Notes under the pieces: generated by a model
Databases searched by the model: none
Seen by the model: the letters and a program-made list of their open reading frames with translations, nothing else
Told to the model about the DNA's origin: nothing
Position numbers and translations under genes: made by a program
Shown here: one piece after another, positions 23,561-31,677 of the stretch
Numbering within the stretch: position 1 is the stretch's first letter
How the letters are laid out: each line of letters starts with the position of its first letter
Origin: an uncultured Spirochaetaceae bacterium
GTDB lineage: Bacteria; Spirochaetota; Spirochaetia; Treponematales; Treponemataceae
Direction of reading: 5' to 3'
Assembly (NCBI GenBank): GCA_902785455.1
Contig: CACZYY010000011.1
Location: 1 to 47,376 of the forward strand
Length of the DNA: 47,376 bases

Positions 23561-24832
23561 ATGATCAAGACAGTAAAAGATGTTGATCTTAAAGGCAAAC
23601 GCATCATCATGCGCGTTGATTTTAACGTTCCTATGAAGGACGGAGTTGTTCAGGACGACACTCGTATCATGGCGGCCCTCCCAACTATCAAGTATATCCT
23701 TGAGCAGAGCCCACGCTCACTCGTTTTGATGAGCCACTTGGGAGACCCAAAAAAAGACGTTAAAAAGGCTCAGGAAAAGGCAGAAAAAGCTGGCAAAACC
23801 TGGACTGCTGAAGATGCAGAAAAATTCATCAACGGCAAAAACCGCATGAAGCCAGTTGTTGAGTACTTCGCAAAAAAACTCGGCAAAGAGGTTACATTCT
23901 TGCCAGATGCTCTTGGTCAGAAATCAGCAATCGACGCTCTTCCAGAGGGTGCAGTTGCAATGCTTGAGAACGTTCGCTTCCACAAAGAAGAGACATCAAA
24001 AGATGCAGCTGAGCGCGACGTTATGGCAAAAGAGCTTGCTTCTTATGGAGACATCTTCGTAAACGATGCATTCGGTACAGCTCACCGTGATCAGGCTTCT
24101 ACAGCTTCTATCTCTAAATTCATGCCGGTTCCATCAGTTGGCGGCTTCCTCATGGAAAAAGAAGTTAAATACATCCAGCCAATGGTTGAGAACCCACCAA
24201 AACCACAGGTTGCTATCATCGGTGGTGCAAAAGTTTCTTCAAAAATCGCTGTTTTGGAAAGCCTCTTGAAGAACGCTTCTGCCCTCGTTATCGGCGGTGG
24301 TATGGCTTACACATTCCTCAAAGCACAGGGTCACAAAGTTGGTATCTCTTTGGTTGAGGACGACTTCATCGATACAGCAAAAAAATTGCTCGCAGATGCA
24401 GCTGCTAAAGGCGTTAAAATCGTTCTCCCGGTTGACCATGTTGCAGCAGACAAATTCGACGCTAACGCAACTCCAGTTGCAGTTGACGGAGTAGACATCC
24501 CTGACAATCTCATGGCTATGGATGTTGGTCCAAAGACAATCGCTCTTTACACAGAAGTTCTCTCAACAGCTAAATCAGTTGTATGGAACGGACCGGTCGG
24601 CGTATTCGAGTTCGACGCATTTGCAAAAGGTACAGCAACAGTTGCTCAGCTCGTTGCAGACGCAACAGGCCGTGGTGCTATGACTGTCGTTGGCGGCGGT
24701 GACTCAGTTGCTGCTGTAAACAAATTCCACCTCGCAGACAAAATGAGCCACGTATCAACAGGTGGCGGTGCTTCCCTCGAATTCCTCGAAGGAAAAACAC
24801 TCCCAGGTATTGCTATTTTGGCTACAAAATAA
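23561..24832 (+). CDS. pgk: Phosphoglycerate kinase
   Basis: Glycolytic enzyme that makes ATP from 1,3-bisphosphoglycerate, 423 aa, cytoplasmic. Family landmarks are clear: [15 protein letters not shown] (substrate arginine and the RVDFNVP signature), [63 protein letters not shown] and the nucleotide loop [14 protein letters not shown] with [18 protein letters not shown]. The start has AAAGGAG upstream. The leader carries the structured element H, so expression may be tuned at RNA level. It is convergent with tpiA. Codon use appears strongly biased, as expected for an abundant protein. Confidence 0.98.
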   Translation: MIKTVKDVDLKGKRIIMRVDFNVPMKDGVVQDDTRIMAALPTIKYILEQSPRSLVLMSHLGDPKKDVKKAQEKAEKAGKTWTAEDAEKFINGKNRMKPVVEYFAKKLGKEVTFLPDALGQKSAIDALPEGAVAMLENVRFHKEETSKDAAERDVMAKELASYGDIFVNDAFGTAHRDQASTASISKFMPVPSVGGFLMEKEVKYIQPMVENPPKPQVAIIGGAKVSSKIAVLESLLKNASALVIGGGMAYTFLKAQGHKVGISLVEDDFIDTAKKLLADAAAKGVKIVLPVDHVAADKFDANATPVAVDGVDIPDNLMAMDVGPKTIALYTEVLSTAKSVVWNGPVGVFEFDAFAKGTATVAQLVADATGRGAMTVVGGGDSVAAVNKFHLADKMSHVSTGGGASLEFLEGKTLPGIAILATK

Positions 24833-24838
24833 GTACAG

Positions 24839-24996
24839 AATTCCTCACAGATAGTGAGCGTAAAAATTGCAGGGCAATTTTAGCGAGTCTCCCGAAGAGC
24901 TGTGCTCGTAGGGGCACAGAGGACACAGAGAGTATTTTGTAAAGGATAGCTTTATCTAAACTCTCTCTGTGTGCTCCAAAGCTCTGTGAGGAATTT
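24839..24996. repeat. Palindromic element C, copy 2, interrupted by another palindrome
   Basis: The ends AATTCCTCACAGA (24839-24851) and TCTGTGAGGAATT match copy 1, and CACAGAGGACACAGAGAG pairs with CTCTCTGTGTGCTC. About 60 bp between TCACAGA and GGCACAGAGG (about 24852-24912) are foreign to copy 1 and carry their own hairpin, AAAATTGC-AGG-GCAATTTT. Confidence 0.8.
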
Positions 24997-25001
24997 AAAA
25001 C

Positions 25002-25049
25002 AAAAAATCCTGCTCTAAACGAAGTTTTTCGTAAAGGCAGGATTTTTTT
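25002..25049. terminator. Bidirectional terminator between pgk and tpiA
   Basis: AAAAAATCCTGC pairs with GCAGGATTTTTTT, with a nested ACGAA/TTCGT hairpin in the loop. A-tract and T-tract flank the stem, so it can end transcription from both sides. Confidence 0.85.
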
Positions 25050-25051
25050 AT

Positions 25052-25137
25052 TGCCACACGGATTCGATTTTGCTACGCAAAATCAAGTCAAAATTATAAA
25101 AACTGAGATTCCGTAGGAATCTCGAATCTGTGTGGCA
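25052..25137 (-). repeat. Palindromic element B, copy 2 (downstream of tpiA)
   Basis: Ends TGCCACACGGATTCGA and TCGAATCTGTGTGGCA enclose GATTTTGC-TAC-GCAAAATC and GAGATTCC-GTA-GGAATCTC. It begins 11 bp past the tpiA stop, in the same orientation relative to transcription as the other copies. Confidence 0.92.
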
Positions 25138-25148
25138 TCTTTATTCTA

Positions 25149-25907
25149 TTATCTAGAAGCGAATTTACAAATTGTTGTGAACTTGTCAACTTTGAGTGAA
25201 GCTCCGCCGATCAAGCCGCCGTCGATATCCGGCTGGGCGAGCAATTCTTCTGCGTTGCCGTCGTTCATTGAACCGCCGTAGAGGATTTTGATTTCGTCAG
25301 CAGCTTTCTGGCTGTAGAGGCCTTTGATTACGCCGCGAACGAATGCGTGAACTTCCTGAGCTTCTGCTGGAGTAGCTGTTTTGCCTGTTCCGATAGCCCA
25401 AACTGGCTCGTAAGCGATAGAAATGTGAGAAAGCTGATCTTCTTTAACGCCAGCGAATCCCTCTTTTACCTGGTTCTCGCAAATCTGGTTTGTAACGCCA
25501 GCTACGCGCTGTGAGTAAAGCTCACCGATACAAAGTACAACATCAAGACCGTTGTCCAAAGCCTTGTGAACTTTCTCGTTGATGAGTTTGTCGCTCTCGT
25601 TGAACTCGTCGCGTCGCTCTGAGTGACCGAGAATTACAGTCTCAACGCCCAAGTCTTTGAGCATTGCCCAAGAAATTGCGCCTGTGTGAGCACCATTGTC
25701 TGTTACAGTCATGTTCTGTGCGCCCAAGATGATGTTTGAGCCTTTTACAACCTGTGATACAGCGTCAAGATATACGAAAGGTGGTGCAATCATGTATTTT
25801 GCATTGAGGCCTTTGAGGTTCTCAACTAAACCCTGAGCAAGAGCGACTGCTCCAGCCTTGTCCATGTTCATTTTCCAGTTACCGGCTACATACTTTGTTC
25901 GTGCCAT
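25149..25907 (-). CDS. tpiA: Triosephosphate isomerase
   Basis: Glycolytic isomerase interconverting dihydroxyacetone-P and glyceraldehyde-3-P, 252 aa, cytoplasmic TIM barrel. Visible catalytic residues are Lys in AGNWKMNMD, His in VILGHSERRDEF and Glu in SIAYEPVWAIGTG; the phosphate-binding loop GTGKTATPAEAQEVH and ILYGGSMNDGN with GLIGGASL are intact. AAGGAGA lies upstream of the ATG. A near-consensus promoter precedes it and element B with a terminator follows it. Confidence 0.98.
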   Translation of the reverse strand: MARTKYVAGNWKMNMDKAGAVALAQGLVENLKGLNAKYMIAPPFVYLDAVSQVVKGSNIILGAQNMTVTDNGAHTGAISWAMLKDLGVETVILGHSERRDEFNESDKLINEKVHKALDNGLDVVLCIGELYSQRVAGVTNQICENQVKEGFAGVKEDQLSHISIAYEPVWAIGTGKTATPAEAQEVHAFVRGVIKGLYSQKAADEIKILYGGSMNDGNAEELLAQPDIDGGLIGGASLKVDKFTTICKFASR

Positions 25908-25938
25908 AGGAATCTCCTTAAAATTGTTTGCTATCTGT

Positions 25939-25967
25939 ATTCTACGATTTTTTTCAATCTATGTCAA
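25939..25967 (-). promoter_or_regulatory. tpiA promoter
   Basis: On the minus strand TTGACA (25967-25962), 17 bp, then TAGAAT (25944-25939), upstream of the tpiA ribosome-binding site. Confidence 0.85.
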
Positions 25968-26028
25968 AGTAGAGAGCCGAGCGCGTAGGAGCCGTTCATG
26001 CAGGTCTCCTGAACCTCTATTCTCTTGC

Positions 26029-26057
26029 TTGACTATAACTTGATATTTCTATAAAAT
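26029..26057 (+). promoter_or_regulatory. Promoter of the secG-ptsN-V-ATPase gene string
   Basis: TTGACT (26029-26034), a 17-bp spacer and TAAAAT (26052-26057), about 45 bp before the secG start. The short gaps downstream suggest that it could drive a very long transcript; internal promoters are not excluded. Confidence 0.65.
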
Positions 26058-26101
26058 ATTTTCTACTTATTTCAAATTGTATTCATTCGTTGGAGAAAAA
26101 A

Positions 26102-26518
26102 ATGGATTCTATCATTAAAGGCGTGCTCTTAGTTGCATTTGTAATTATTTGTGTTCTTCTTGTTCTTCTTGTCCTCGTTCAGGACCAGGACAATAGCGGA
26201 ATGGGTGGATTGCTCGGTGGTGGAAACTCTGCTGCTTTCGGTTCTCATTCGGCTTCAGTTCTCACAAAGGCAACTGTTGTTTTCGTCATTCTTTTCTTTG
26301 TCGTTACTTTTGCAATTGCAAAAATGCTTCCTACAAAATCTGATTCTACTGATGCTGACTTGCTTTCTGCTGCTGAGGCTGCTGGCAAAGTCGAAGCTGC
26401 TGCTGAAACTACTCTTCCAAAAGAATCTGACGGCAAATGGTGGAATGAATCAGAAAAAGAAGCACCTGCTGCAGAAAATACAGAAGTTGCTCCAGCAACT
26501 GAGTCAGCTGCACAGTAA
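26102..26518 (+). CDS. secG: Preprotein translocase subunit SecG
   Basis: Small inner-membrane subunit of the SecYEG channel, 138 aa. Two membrane helices (GVLLVAFVIICVLLVLLVLVQ and ATVVFVILFFVVTFAIAKML) flank the glycine-rich loop GMGGLLGGGNSAAFGSHSA, the family signature. The C-terminal ~55 residues are an Ala/Glu-rich tail, longer than in E. coli SecG. The ATG at 26102 is chosen because TTGGAG upstream is its ribosome-binding site; the longer frame would start on that TTG. Confidence 0.93.
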   Translation: MDSIIKGVLLVAFVIICVLLVLLVLVQDQDNSGMGGLLGGGNSAAFGSHSASVLTKATVVFVILFFVVTFAIAKMLPTKSDSTDADLLSAAEAAGKVEAAAETTLPKESDGKWWNESEKEAPAAENTEVAPATESAAQ

Positions 26519-26533
26519 TTCAAATTATAAATT

Positions 26534-27013
26534 ATGGAGAATGATGTGGTTCTAGGACAGGTTTTTCCCAAAAATACTATTGTAATGGATTTTTCCAGCA
26601 CGGAAAAAGACGAACTTTTTGAGGAACTTGTTGAGACCATTCATTCCAATTATCCGGGTTTTGATAAAAACGAAGCCCTTAAAGTTCTTAATGAGCGTGA
26701 GTCAAAGATGACCACCGGAATCATGCATTCTGTTGGCATTCCTCACGCTTTAATTCCTTCAATTAAAGATTCAATCGGTGCAATCGGTATTTCTCATGAA
26801 GGAATCGACTATGATTCTTTGGATAAGGCTCCGGTTCATGTTGTTTTTATGATTATCGGGCCGGATAACGATCCTAACCATCATATTCAGATTTTAAAGC
26901 AACTTGCATCTGTTTTGCAGATTCCTGATTTTGTCAAAAATCTTCTTTCCTTAAAATCAACTTCAGAAATTTACAATTTTGTTTGCACATCCGAAGAATC
27001 TTTGATAGAATAA
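26534..27013 (+). CDS. PTS IIA-like protein (fructose/nitrogen type)
   Basis: Phosphotransfer protein of the PTS EIIA type 2 family (PtsN/FruA-like), 159 aa. The phosphorylatable histidine is His71 in HSVGIPHALIP, with the usual flanks LNERESKMTTGI and KAPVHVVFMIIGP. As a stand-alone IIA domain with no IIB or IIC gene nearby, a regulatory rather than transport role is likely. It lies 15 bp after secG and 26 bp before the V-ATPase genes. The ATG at 26534 has no clear ribosome-binding site; a GTG at 26546 has GGAG in front, so the start is uncertain by four codons. Confidence 0.88.
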   Translation: MENDVVLGQVFPKNTIVMDFSSTEKDELFEELVETIHSNYPGFDKNEALKVLNERESKMTTGIMHSVGIPHALIPSIKDSIGAIGISHEGIDYDSLDKAPVHVVFMIIGPDNDPNHHIQILKQLASVLQIPDFVKNLLSLKSTSEIYNFVCTSEESLIE

Positions 27014-27039
27014 TACATCGTACTTTTTCGAGGTGAATC

Positions 27040-27348
27040 ATGGCAGAAAAAGAAGTAAACACAATTGCACATCTTTTGGAAATGGAGCAAAAGGCTTCGG
27101 CCATGACATTAAAAGCTCAGGAAGATGCCGACAAAAAAATCGCGCAGGCAAAGGCTCAGGCTGATTCCGAATTCAAGTCACAGTACGAGCAAATCGTAAC
27201 TTCACAAGAAAAGTCTTTCGAGTCTAAAATTTCTGCCCTTCAGAGTGGCAAAGATCAAAAAATCTCCGAGTACAAGTCAAAAATTACGGCTTCTCCACAA
27301 GATAAAGCTGCTTTCAACTCATATCTTGATTCAATTCTGCTGGCTTAA
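27040..27348 (+). CDS. V/A-type ATPase subunit G/H (peripheral stalk)
   Basis: A 102-aa, almost entirely helical, Lys/Gln/Glu/Ala-rich protein (MTLKAQEDADKKIAQAKAQA), typical of the peripheral-stalk subunit that pairs with subunit E as a coiled coil. Identification rests on size, composition and its position first in the V-ATPase operon. AGGTG precedes the ATG. Confidence 0.75.
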   Translation: MAEKEVNTIAHLLEMEQKASAMTLKAQEDADKKIAQAKAQADSEFKSQYEQIVTSQEKSFESKISALQSGKDQKISEYKSKITASPQDKAAFNSYLDSILLA

Positions 27349-27359
27349 AGGAATGTGCT

Positions 27360-28235
27360 ATGGGCAATTTGGACAAGTCAGCGGCTTCTAGTTATGTTTA
27401 CGCAAGAGCAAGCGGTCTTCTCTCAAAATCATTCGTCGGTGCGAATGCAAACAGGCTTTTTTCTGTACAGTCTTTGCGGGAGCTTTACACACTTCTTTTT
27501 GACAGTGAAATTCCGAGTGTTCCAGAGGTCATGCTTGCCAAAGAAATCGAAGTTAAAGCTGCCGAAAATTTCATAACACTGTACAAGAGCCTTTTGTCCG
27601 AGTTTGAGTCCCCTTCGCCGATTCTTTCCGAAATTCTTTCTTTTTACGAATATGAAAATTCAGAAGTTTCTGACTCAGAATCTGATAAAGCACGCATCTT
27701 GGCACTTTGGAAAGCAGTTTCTTCATTAAGAGGCAGTGATCGGGCCAATCTTGAGCAGCTTTATAAAATGGAAATTTCTTTCAAAAATATCCTGTGGGTT
27801 CTCCGCCTCAAAGTTTATTATCATTTTACTAACGAAGAAATAATGGAGCAGCTTGTCTTTTCTAGCGAAGATAAAAAAAAGGATGATGAGCTTGCCCGTG
27901 ATGCGATTGCGATTCTCGGCAAGGATATTTCTTCTTATGATGACTGGAAGGGCTGGAAGTACGCCAAATTTTTAAACCCGCATGAAGATGGCACTGTCTG
28001 GGGGATTGATCCGTGTTGGATTGAGCGGTCTCTCAAACATTATCTTGCAAAGAATTATACACATTTCTTCCATAAAGATCCTATGAGCGTAACGAGTTTT
28101 GTCGCATGGTTCAGAATCAAACAGTACGAACTTGATTGTATCCGCACTGTGGCAGAAGGCTTGCGTCTCGGAGTTGAGAGCGAAAAGATTATGGAAGTTG
28201 CTGGGCTTAACGTTCAGTTTTCAGCGGGAGTATAG
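27360..28235 (+). CDS. V/A-type ATPase subunit C
   Basis: Central-stalk subunit that links the V1 rotor to the membrane ring, 291 aa, mainly helical. The N-terminal YVYARASGLLSKSFVG and the C-terminal WFRIKQYELDCIRTVAEGLRLG fit the AtpC/NtpC/VhaD family, where the last segment (IKxxExxNIRxIxxG) is conserved. AAAGGAA lies upstream, 11 bp after the G/H gene stop, with 9 bp to the next gene. Confidence 0.88.
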   Translation: MGNLDKSAASSYVYARASGLLSKSFVGANANRLFSVQSLRELYTLLFDSEIPSVPEVMLAKEIEVKAAENFITLYKSLLSEFESPSPILSEILSFYEYENSEVSDSESDKARILALWKAVSSLRGSDRANLEQLYKMEISFKNILWVLRLKVYYHFTNEEIMEQLVFSSEDKKKDDELARDAIAILGKDISSYDDWKGWKYAKFLNPHEDGTVWGIDPCWIERSLKHYLAKNYTHFFHKDPMSVTSFVAWFRIKQYELDCIRTVAEGLRLGVESEKIMEVAGLNVQFSAGV

Positions 28236-28244
28236 GGGAGCAAA

Positions 28245-30236
28245 ATGGCTAGAACGACACCAATGAACCTTGTCGAACTTATGATCATGAAGAATGACAT
28301 TCGTCCGGTCCTTGAATTTCTTGGAAAAAAGGGTAATTTTCAGTTCCAGAATCATAAAAATGACTCATCAAAGGTTTCGGATGCTTCGCGCTCTGGTGAG
28401 GCAAAAAATCCTGAGCGTGATTTGTTTGTTCGCTTGCAGGACGCGCGCTCTTTCCTGAATGTCGAAGATATTGACGGCGCTTTGGTTGCTTCTTCAACAA
28501 GGGCTGGTGAGAATGAGATTGCACTTGCCGAAAAGTTCCTTGCTAATGTTGAAGAACTTAAAAAACGTCAGACTGTTGCTAATGATGAGCTTAAACGTGT
28601 AAAAGAGTCCAAGGAAGAAGCGGAATCTTTCAAAAATCTCAAGGTTCCTTTCTCGGAGCTTGATCATCTTTCTTTCCTTTCGCTCAAAATCGGTAAAATT
28701 GACCCAGAAAAGTTCGAGGAGCTTGATGCTGCTGTCGGCAACCGTGCGATTATTGTTCCGCTCGGTGATGACAAGTCAAAGATTATGGCTGCAAGTTCAA
28801 AAAAAGCACGCTTCTCGCTCGACACAGAGCTTAAAAAATTCGGTTTTGTATCGTTTGAGATTCCTTCTGATTTTAAGGGAGTCCCAGATGAAGTTCTTTC
28901 TGGTTTGGAGTCAAAACTTGCTGAGTCTCAAAAAGTAGTTGAGTATATAGAAGAAGAAAAACGTAATTTGGCCCAGACTCATGCCGAGTCGCTTCGGGCT
29001 TTGCTCGCTTCATTTGCGATAGCGGCTCAGATTGTTGATGTTCAGAACAATTTGGAGTCTACAAGTCTCGTCTACCGAATTACTGGCTGGATTCCTTCTG
29101 ATTCATGCCATTCAATGATGAAGGATATGGACAAGCTTACAGAGGGGCGAATCGCAATCCGTGTTTATAATCCGTTTGAAGTTCCTTCTGTAATCAATGG
29201 CACGGAGCAGGTTCCTGTTCGTCTCAAGCATGGCAAGCTTGTCGGTGCGTTTGAGCGTATGATTTTCAGTTACGGCTCTCCAGTTTATGGTGCGATAGAC
29301 CCAACGCCTTTCGTGGCTATTTTCTTCACGTTGTTGTTCGGAATCATGTTCGGTGATGCTGGTCAGGGATTTATTTTCCTTTTGATGGGCCTGCTCATGA
29401 ATTTCAAGGTCATCAAAGTTGGCGGCTGGAATAAATTCGCGCCAATCTTCATGGCAATTGGTACTTCGAGCATGATTATGGGCTTGCTCACCGGTGAATT
29501 CTTTGGCAATGAAGATATTCTGCGTCCGCTTTCACTTGCGATTACAGGTCTTTTTGGTGAGCCTCATGCCCCGATTTTGCACCTCATGCCGGACGGAAGC
29601 GCACATTCAATCAAAACGATGTTCATGTTCTTCGGCGCAACAGTCGGAGTCGGATTTATCATCAATTCCGTTGGTCTTGTGCTTAATATTATCAACAATT
29701 TTATAATGCACAAAATTCCAAAGGCTTTGTTCGGTAAAAACGGTGTTTCTGGAGCTGTGTTCTTCTGGTATGTCGTAATCATGGTAATCAGGATTGTTGT
29801 TGCAGGGCACTCTATCGATTTGACAGATGGAATCATAATCGGAATCACGCTTTTCCTTACGATGTTCTGTGAGCCAATTCACAGGGCATTCGAGCATGAG
29901 CCGATTATGGAAAATGGTCTTTTTGCGGTAGTGATTGAGGCTGTCGTCGAGCTTTTGGAAACTCTTATCAGCTACCTTTCAAGCTCAATCAGCTTTATCC
30001 GTGTCGGAGCTTTCGGTCTGGCGCACGCAGTTTTGGGATTCATCATCCTTACGCTTTCTGAAATGGCAGGACCAGCTTATCTTGCTGTCATGCTTGTTGG
30101 AAATGCGATTGTTGTTGTTCTTGAGGGAATGATTGTTGCAATTCAGGTTATACGTTTGCAATACTATGAGTTCTTCTCTAAATTCTTTAATGAAACGGGA
30201 AGGGAATTCAAACCGTTCTCGTTTGATTATAAATAA
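28245..30236 (+). CDS. atpI: V/A-type ATPase subunit I (membrane stator, subunit a)
   Basis: Membrane subunit that carries the ion half-channels against the K ring, 663 aa. The N-terminal ~330 residues form the cytoplasmic arm, with helical hairpins (NVEELKKRQTVANDELKRVKE, ESQKVVEYIEEEKRN). The C-terminal half has about seven or eight membrane helices beginning PTPFVAIFFTLLFGIMFGDAGQG, a hallmark of the family. The essential arginine is probably in SSSISFIRVGAFGLAHA. It is followed by a repeat element and then the K subunit. Confidence 0.95.
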   Translation: MARTTPMNLVELMIMKNDIRPVLEFLGKKGNFQFQNHKNDSSKVSDASRSGEAKNPERDLFVRLQDARSFLNVEDIDGALVASSTRAGENEIALAEKFLANVEELKKRQTVANDELKRVKESKEEAESFKNLKVPFSELDHLSFLSLKIGKIDPEKFEELDAAVGNRAIIVPLGDDKSKIMAASSKKARFSLDTELKKFGFVSFEIPSDFKGVPDEVLSGLESKLAESQKVVEYIEEEKRNLAQTHAESLRALLASFAIAAQIVDVQNNLESTSLVYRITGWIPSDSCHSMMKDMDKLTEGRIAIRVYNPFEVPSVINGTEQVPVRLKHGKLVGAFERMIFSYGSPVYGAIDPTPFVAIFFTLLFGIMFGDAGQGFIFLLMGLLMNFKVIKVGGWNKFAPIFMAIGTSSMIMGLLTGEFFGNEDILRPLSLAITGLFGEPHAPILHLMPDGSAHSIKTMFMFFGATVGVGFIINSVGLVLNIINNFIMHKIPKALFGKNGVSGAVFFWYVVIMVIRIVVAGHSIDLTDGIIIGITLFLTMFCEPIHRAFEHEPIMENGLFAVVIEAVVELLETLISYLSSSISFIRVGAFGLAHAVLGFIILTLSEMAGPAYLAVMLVGNAIVVVLEGMIVAIQVIRLQYYEFFSKFFNETGREFKPFSFDYK

Positions 30237-30244
30237 GGAAATCA

Positions 30245-30305
30245 CTGTCATTCCAAACTTGTTTTGGAATCTTAAAAAGATGCTGGAATAAGTTCAGCAT
30301 GACAG
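30245..30305. repeat. Palindromic element F (TGTCATTCC family) between atpI and atpK
   Basis: CTGTCATTCCAAACTTG at the left and CAGCATGACAG at the right frame two hairpins (TTCCAAAACAA-type and GCTGGAATAAGTTCAGC). Similar TGTCATTCC...GCATGACA elements are widespread in unrelated bacteria. It fills nearly all of the 93-bp gap. Confidence 0.85.
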
Positions 30306-30329
30306 AATTTTATATAGCGAGGTTTTTTT

Positions 30330-30686
30330 ATGAACAAGAAAATTCTTATGGTTGCGGCTCTTCTTACAGGATTCGCTCTTTTTGGAACTGTCGCTCAGGA
30401 AGCCACAGACAATCAGCCTGCACAGACAACTCAGGTTGCACAGACTACAGCTGCTAGCGCACAGCCAGCAAAAGATTCTTCTACAATCAAGTATATCGCT
30501 GCAGGTCTCGCTGTTGGTATTGCTTGTCTTGCAGGTGGTATGGCTGTAGGCAAAATTGGTGCTGCCGCAATGGGCGCAATGAGCGAAAACGCTGAGCTTT
30601 CTGGTAAGGCTCTTCCGTTCGTTGGTCTTGCTGAAGGTATCTGTCTCTGGGGATTCCTTGTAGCTTTGCTTATCATCATTCTGTAA
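30330..30686 (+). CDS. atpK: V/A-type ATPase subunit K (proteolipid) with N-terminal signal sequence
   Basis: Ring subunit that carries the translocated ion, 118 aa. The core is one helical hairpin: KYIAAGLAVGIACLAGGMAVGKIGAAA and FVGLAEGICLWGFLVALLIIIL, with ion-binding Glu102. It is preceded by a typical signal peptide (MNKKILMVAALLTGFALFGTVA) and a ~25-residue Gln/Ala/Thr linker. The hairpin is of single-repeat (8-kDa) type rather than the doubled 16-kDa form. Whether the ion is H+ or Na+ cannot be settled from sequence by eye. The next gene starts 4 bp after the stop. Confidence 0.92.
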   Translation: MNKKILMVAALLTGFALFGTVAQEATDNQPAQTTQVAQTTAASAQPAKDSSTIKYIAAGLAVGIACLAGGMAVGKIGAAAMGAMSENAELSGKALPFVGLAEGICLWGFLVALLIIIL

Positions 30687-30690
30687 ATAT

Positions 30691-31023
30691 ATGGAATATT
30701 TTGTCATCGCAGAAAGAGAAATTATTCTCGGCTTCAAATTGGTTGGTGTTGACGGTACAGTTGCGCTCAACCGCACTGAGGCATTGGACGCTTTCCGTCG
30801 TGTCACCGGGCTTGGCGGCACAGAAAGTGTCCCTGTCGGTGAGCGACCGAAAATTTTGATTCTGACTGAAGATGTGTCTGCCATGATTGAAGATGAAGTC
30901 CTCGCATGGCAAAAGGGCAGTCAGTATCCGCTGATTGTTGAGATTCCAGGCATTCACGGGCACATGGAGGGCAAAAAGTCTCTTACTGATGCGATTCGTG
31001 AAGCCGTTGGAATTTCGGTTTAG
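30691..31023 (+). CDS. V/A-type ATPase subunit F
   Basis: Central-stalk protein of 110 aa with a small Rossmann-like fold: MEYFVIAEREIILGFKLVGVDG, ERPKILILTEDVSAMIEDEV and YPLIVEIPGIHG. These match the NtpG/AtpF pattern (GFxLAG near the N-terminus, IxEIPS near the end). It lies between K and E, and the short gaps indicate co-translation. Confidence 0.9.
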   Translation: MEYFVIAEREIILGFKLVGVDGTVALNRTEALDAFRRVTGLGGTESVPVGERPKILILTEDVSAMIEDEVLAWQKGSQYPLIVEIPGIHGHMEGKKSLTDAIREAVGISV

Positions 31024-31041
31024 TTTTGTTTAGGGAACAGT

Positions 31042-31677
31042 ATGGAAGAGTTACGATCTACCGAAATACTTGATAAAGAAATTGAAGCTGATGCGCGCAA
31101 AAAGGCTGAGAAGATTCTTGCACGGGCAGAAGAAGAGTCAAAATCTATTCTTTCTGATGTTGAACGCCGTGTAAATGAGGCAAAATCTCAGAAAGAGTCT
31201 TATTATGCCACAAAATATGCACAAGCCGAAAAAAGCGTGAATGAGGCTTTGCCGCTTGAAAAAGGCCGTTTCCTTGTTTCGTTTTATAGCGATGCCGTTT
31301 CAAAGGCATTTAATGAATATCTCGAAAATCTCGGGGAGTCAAAACGACTTGCCCTTATTGAAAATAAATTGGAGCATTTGCCTGAGTGCTTAGTTTCAAA
31401 GAAGGTGAATGCCCTTGTGTTCGGATTTAATCTTTCCGAAGCAAAAAAATTGCTCGAAAAATCTGTCAAAAATCTTGGAAAAGTCGAAGAAGTTTCGTTC
31501 GAGCGTTCTGGTGAAGAAGAAGCACTTGGAAATGCTTTCCACGAAGGAATTATTCTTTCTTCTGATGACGGGTTTGTAAAAGTCCGTGCTACGATTGACC
31601 AGATTGTCCGTGAAATCAAAGACAAATACAGCATGGAGCTGGCAGAAAAATTGTTCGGCGGGAGGTTGCCTGAATGA
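31042..31677 (+). CDS. atpE: V/A-type ATPase subunit E (peripheral stalk)
   Basis: Stator subunit of 211 aa. The N-terminal ~75 residues form a long charged helix ([21 protein letters not shown]) that would coil with subunit G/H. The C-terminal domain ([34 protein letters not shown]) docks on the top of V1. The stop overlaps the start of atpA by 4 nt. Confidence 0.88.
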   Translation: MEELRSTEILDKEIEADARKKAEKILARAEEESKSILSDVERRVNEAKSQKESYYATKYAQAEKSVNEALPLEKGRFLVSFYSDAVSKAFNEYLENLGESKRLALIENKLEHLPECLVSKKVNALVFGFNLSEAKKLLEKSVKNLGKVEEVSFERSGEEEALGNAFHEGIILSSDDGFVKVRATIDQIVREIKDKYSMELAEKLFGGRLPE

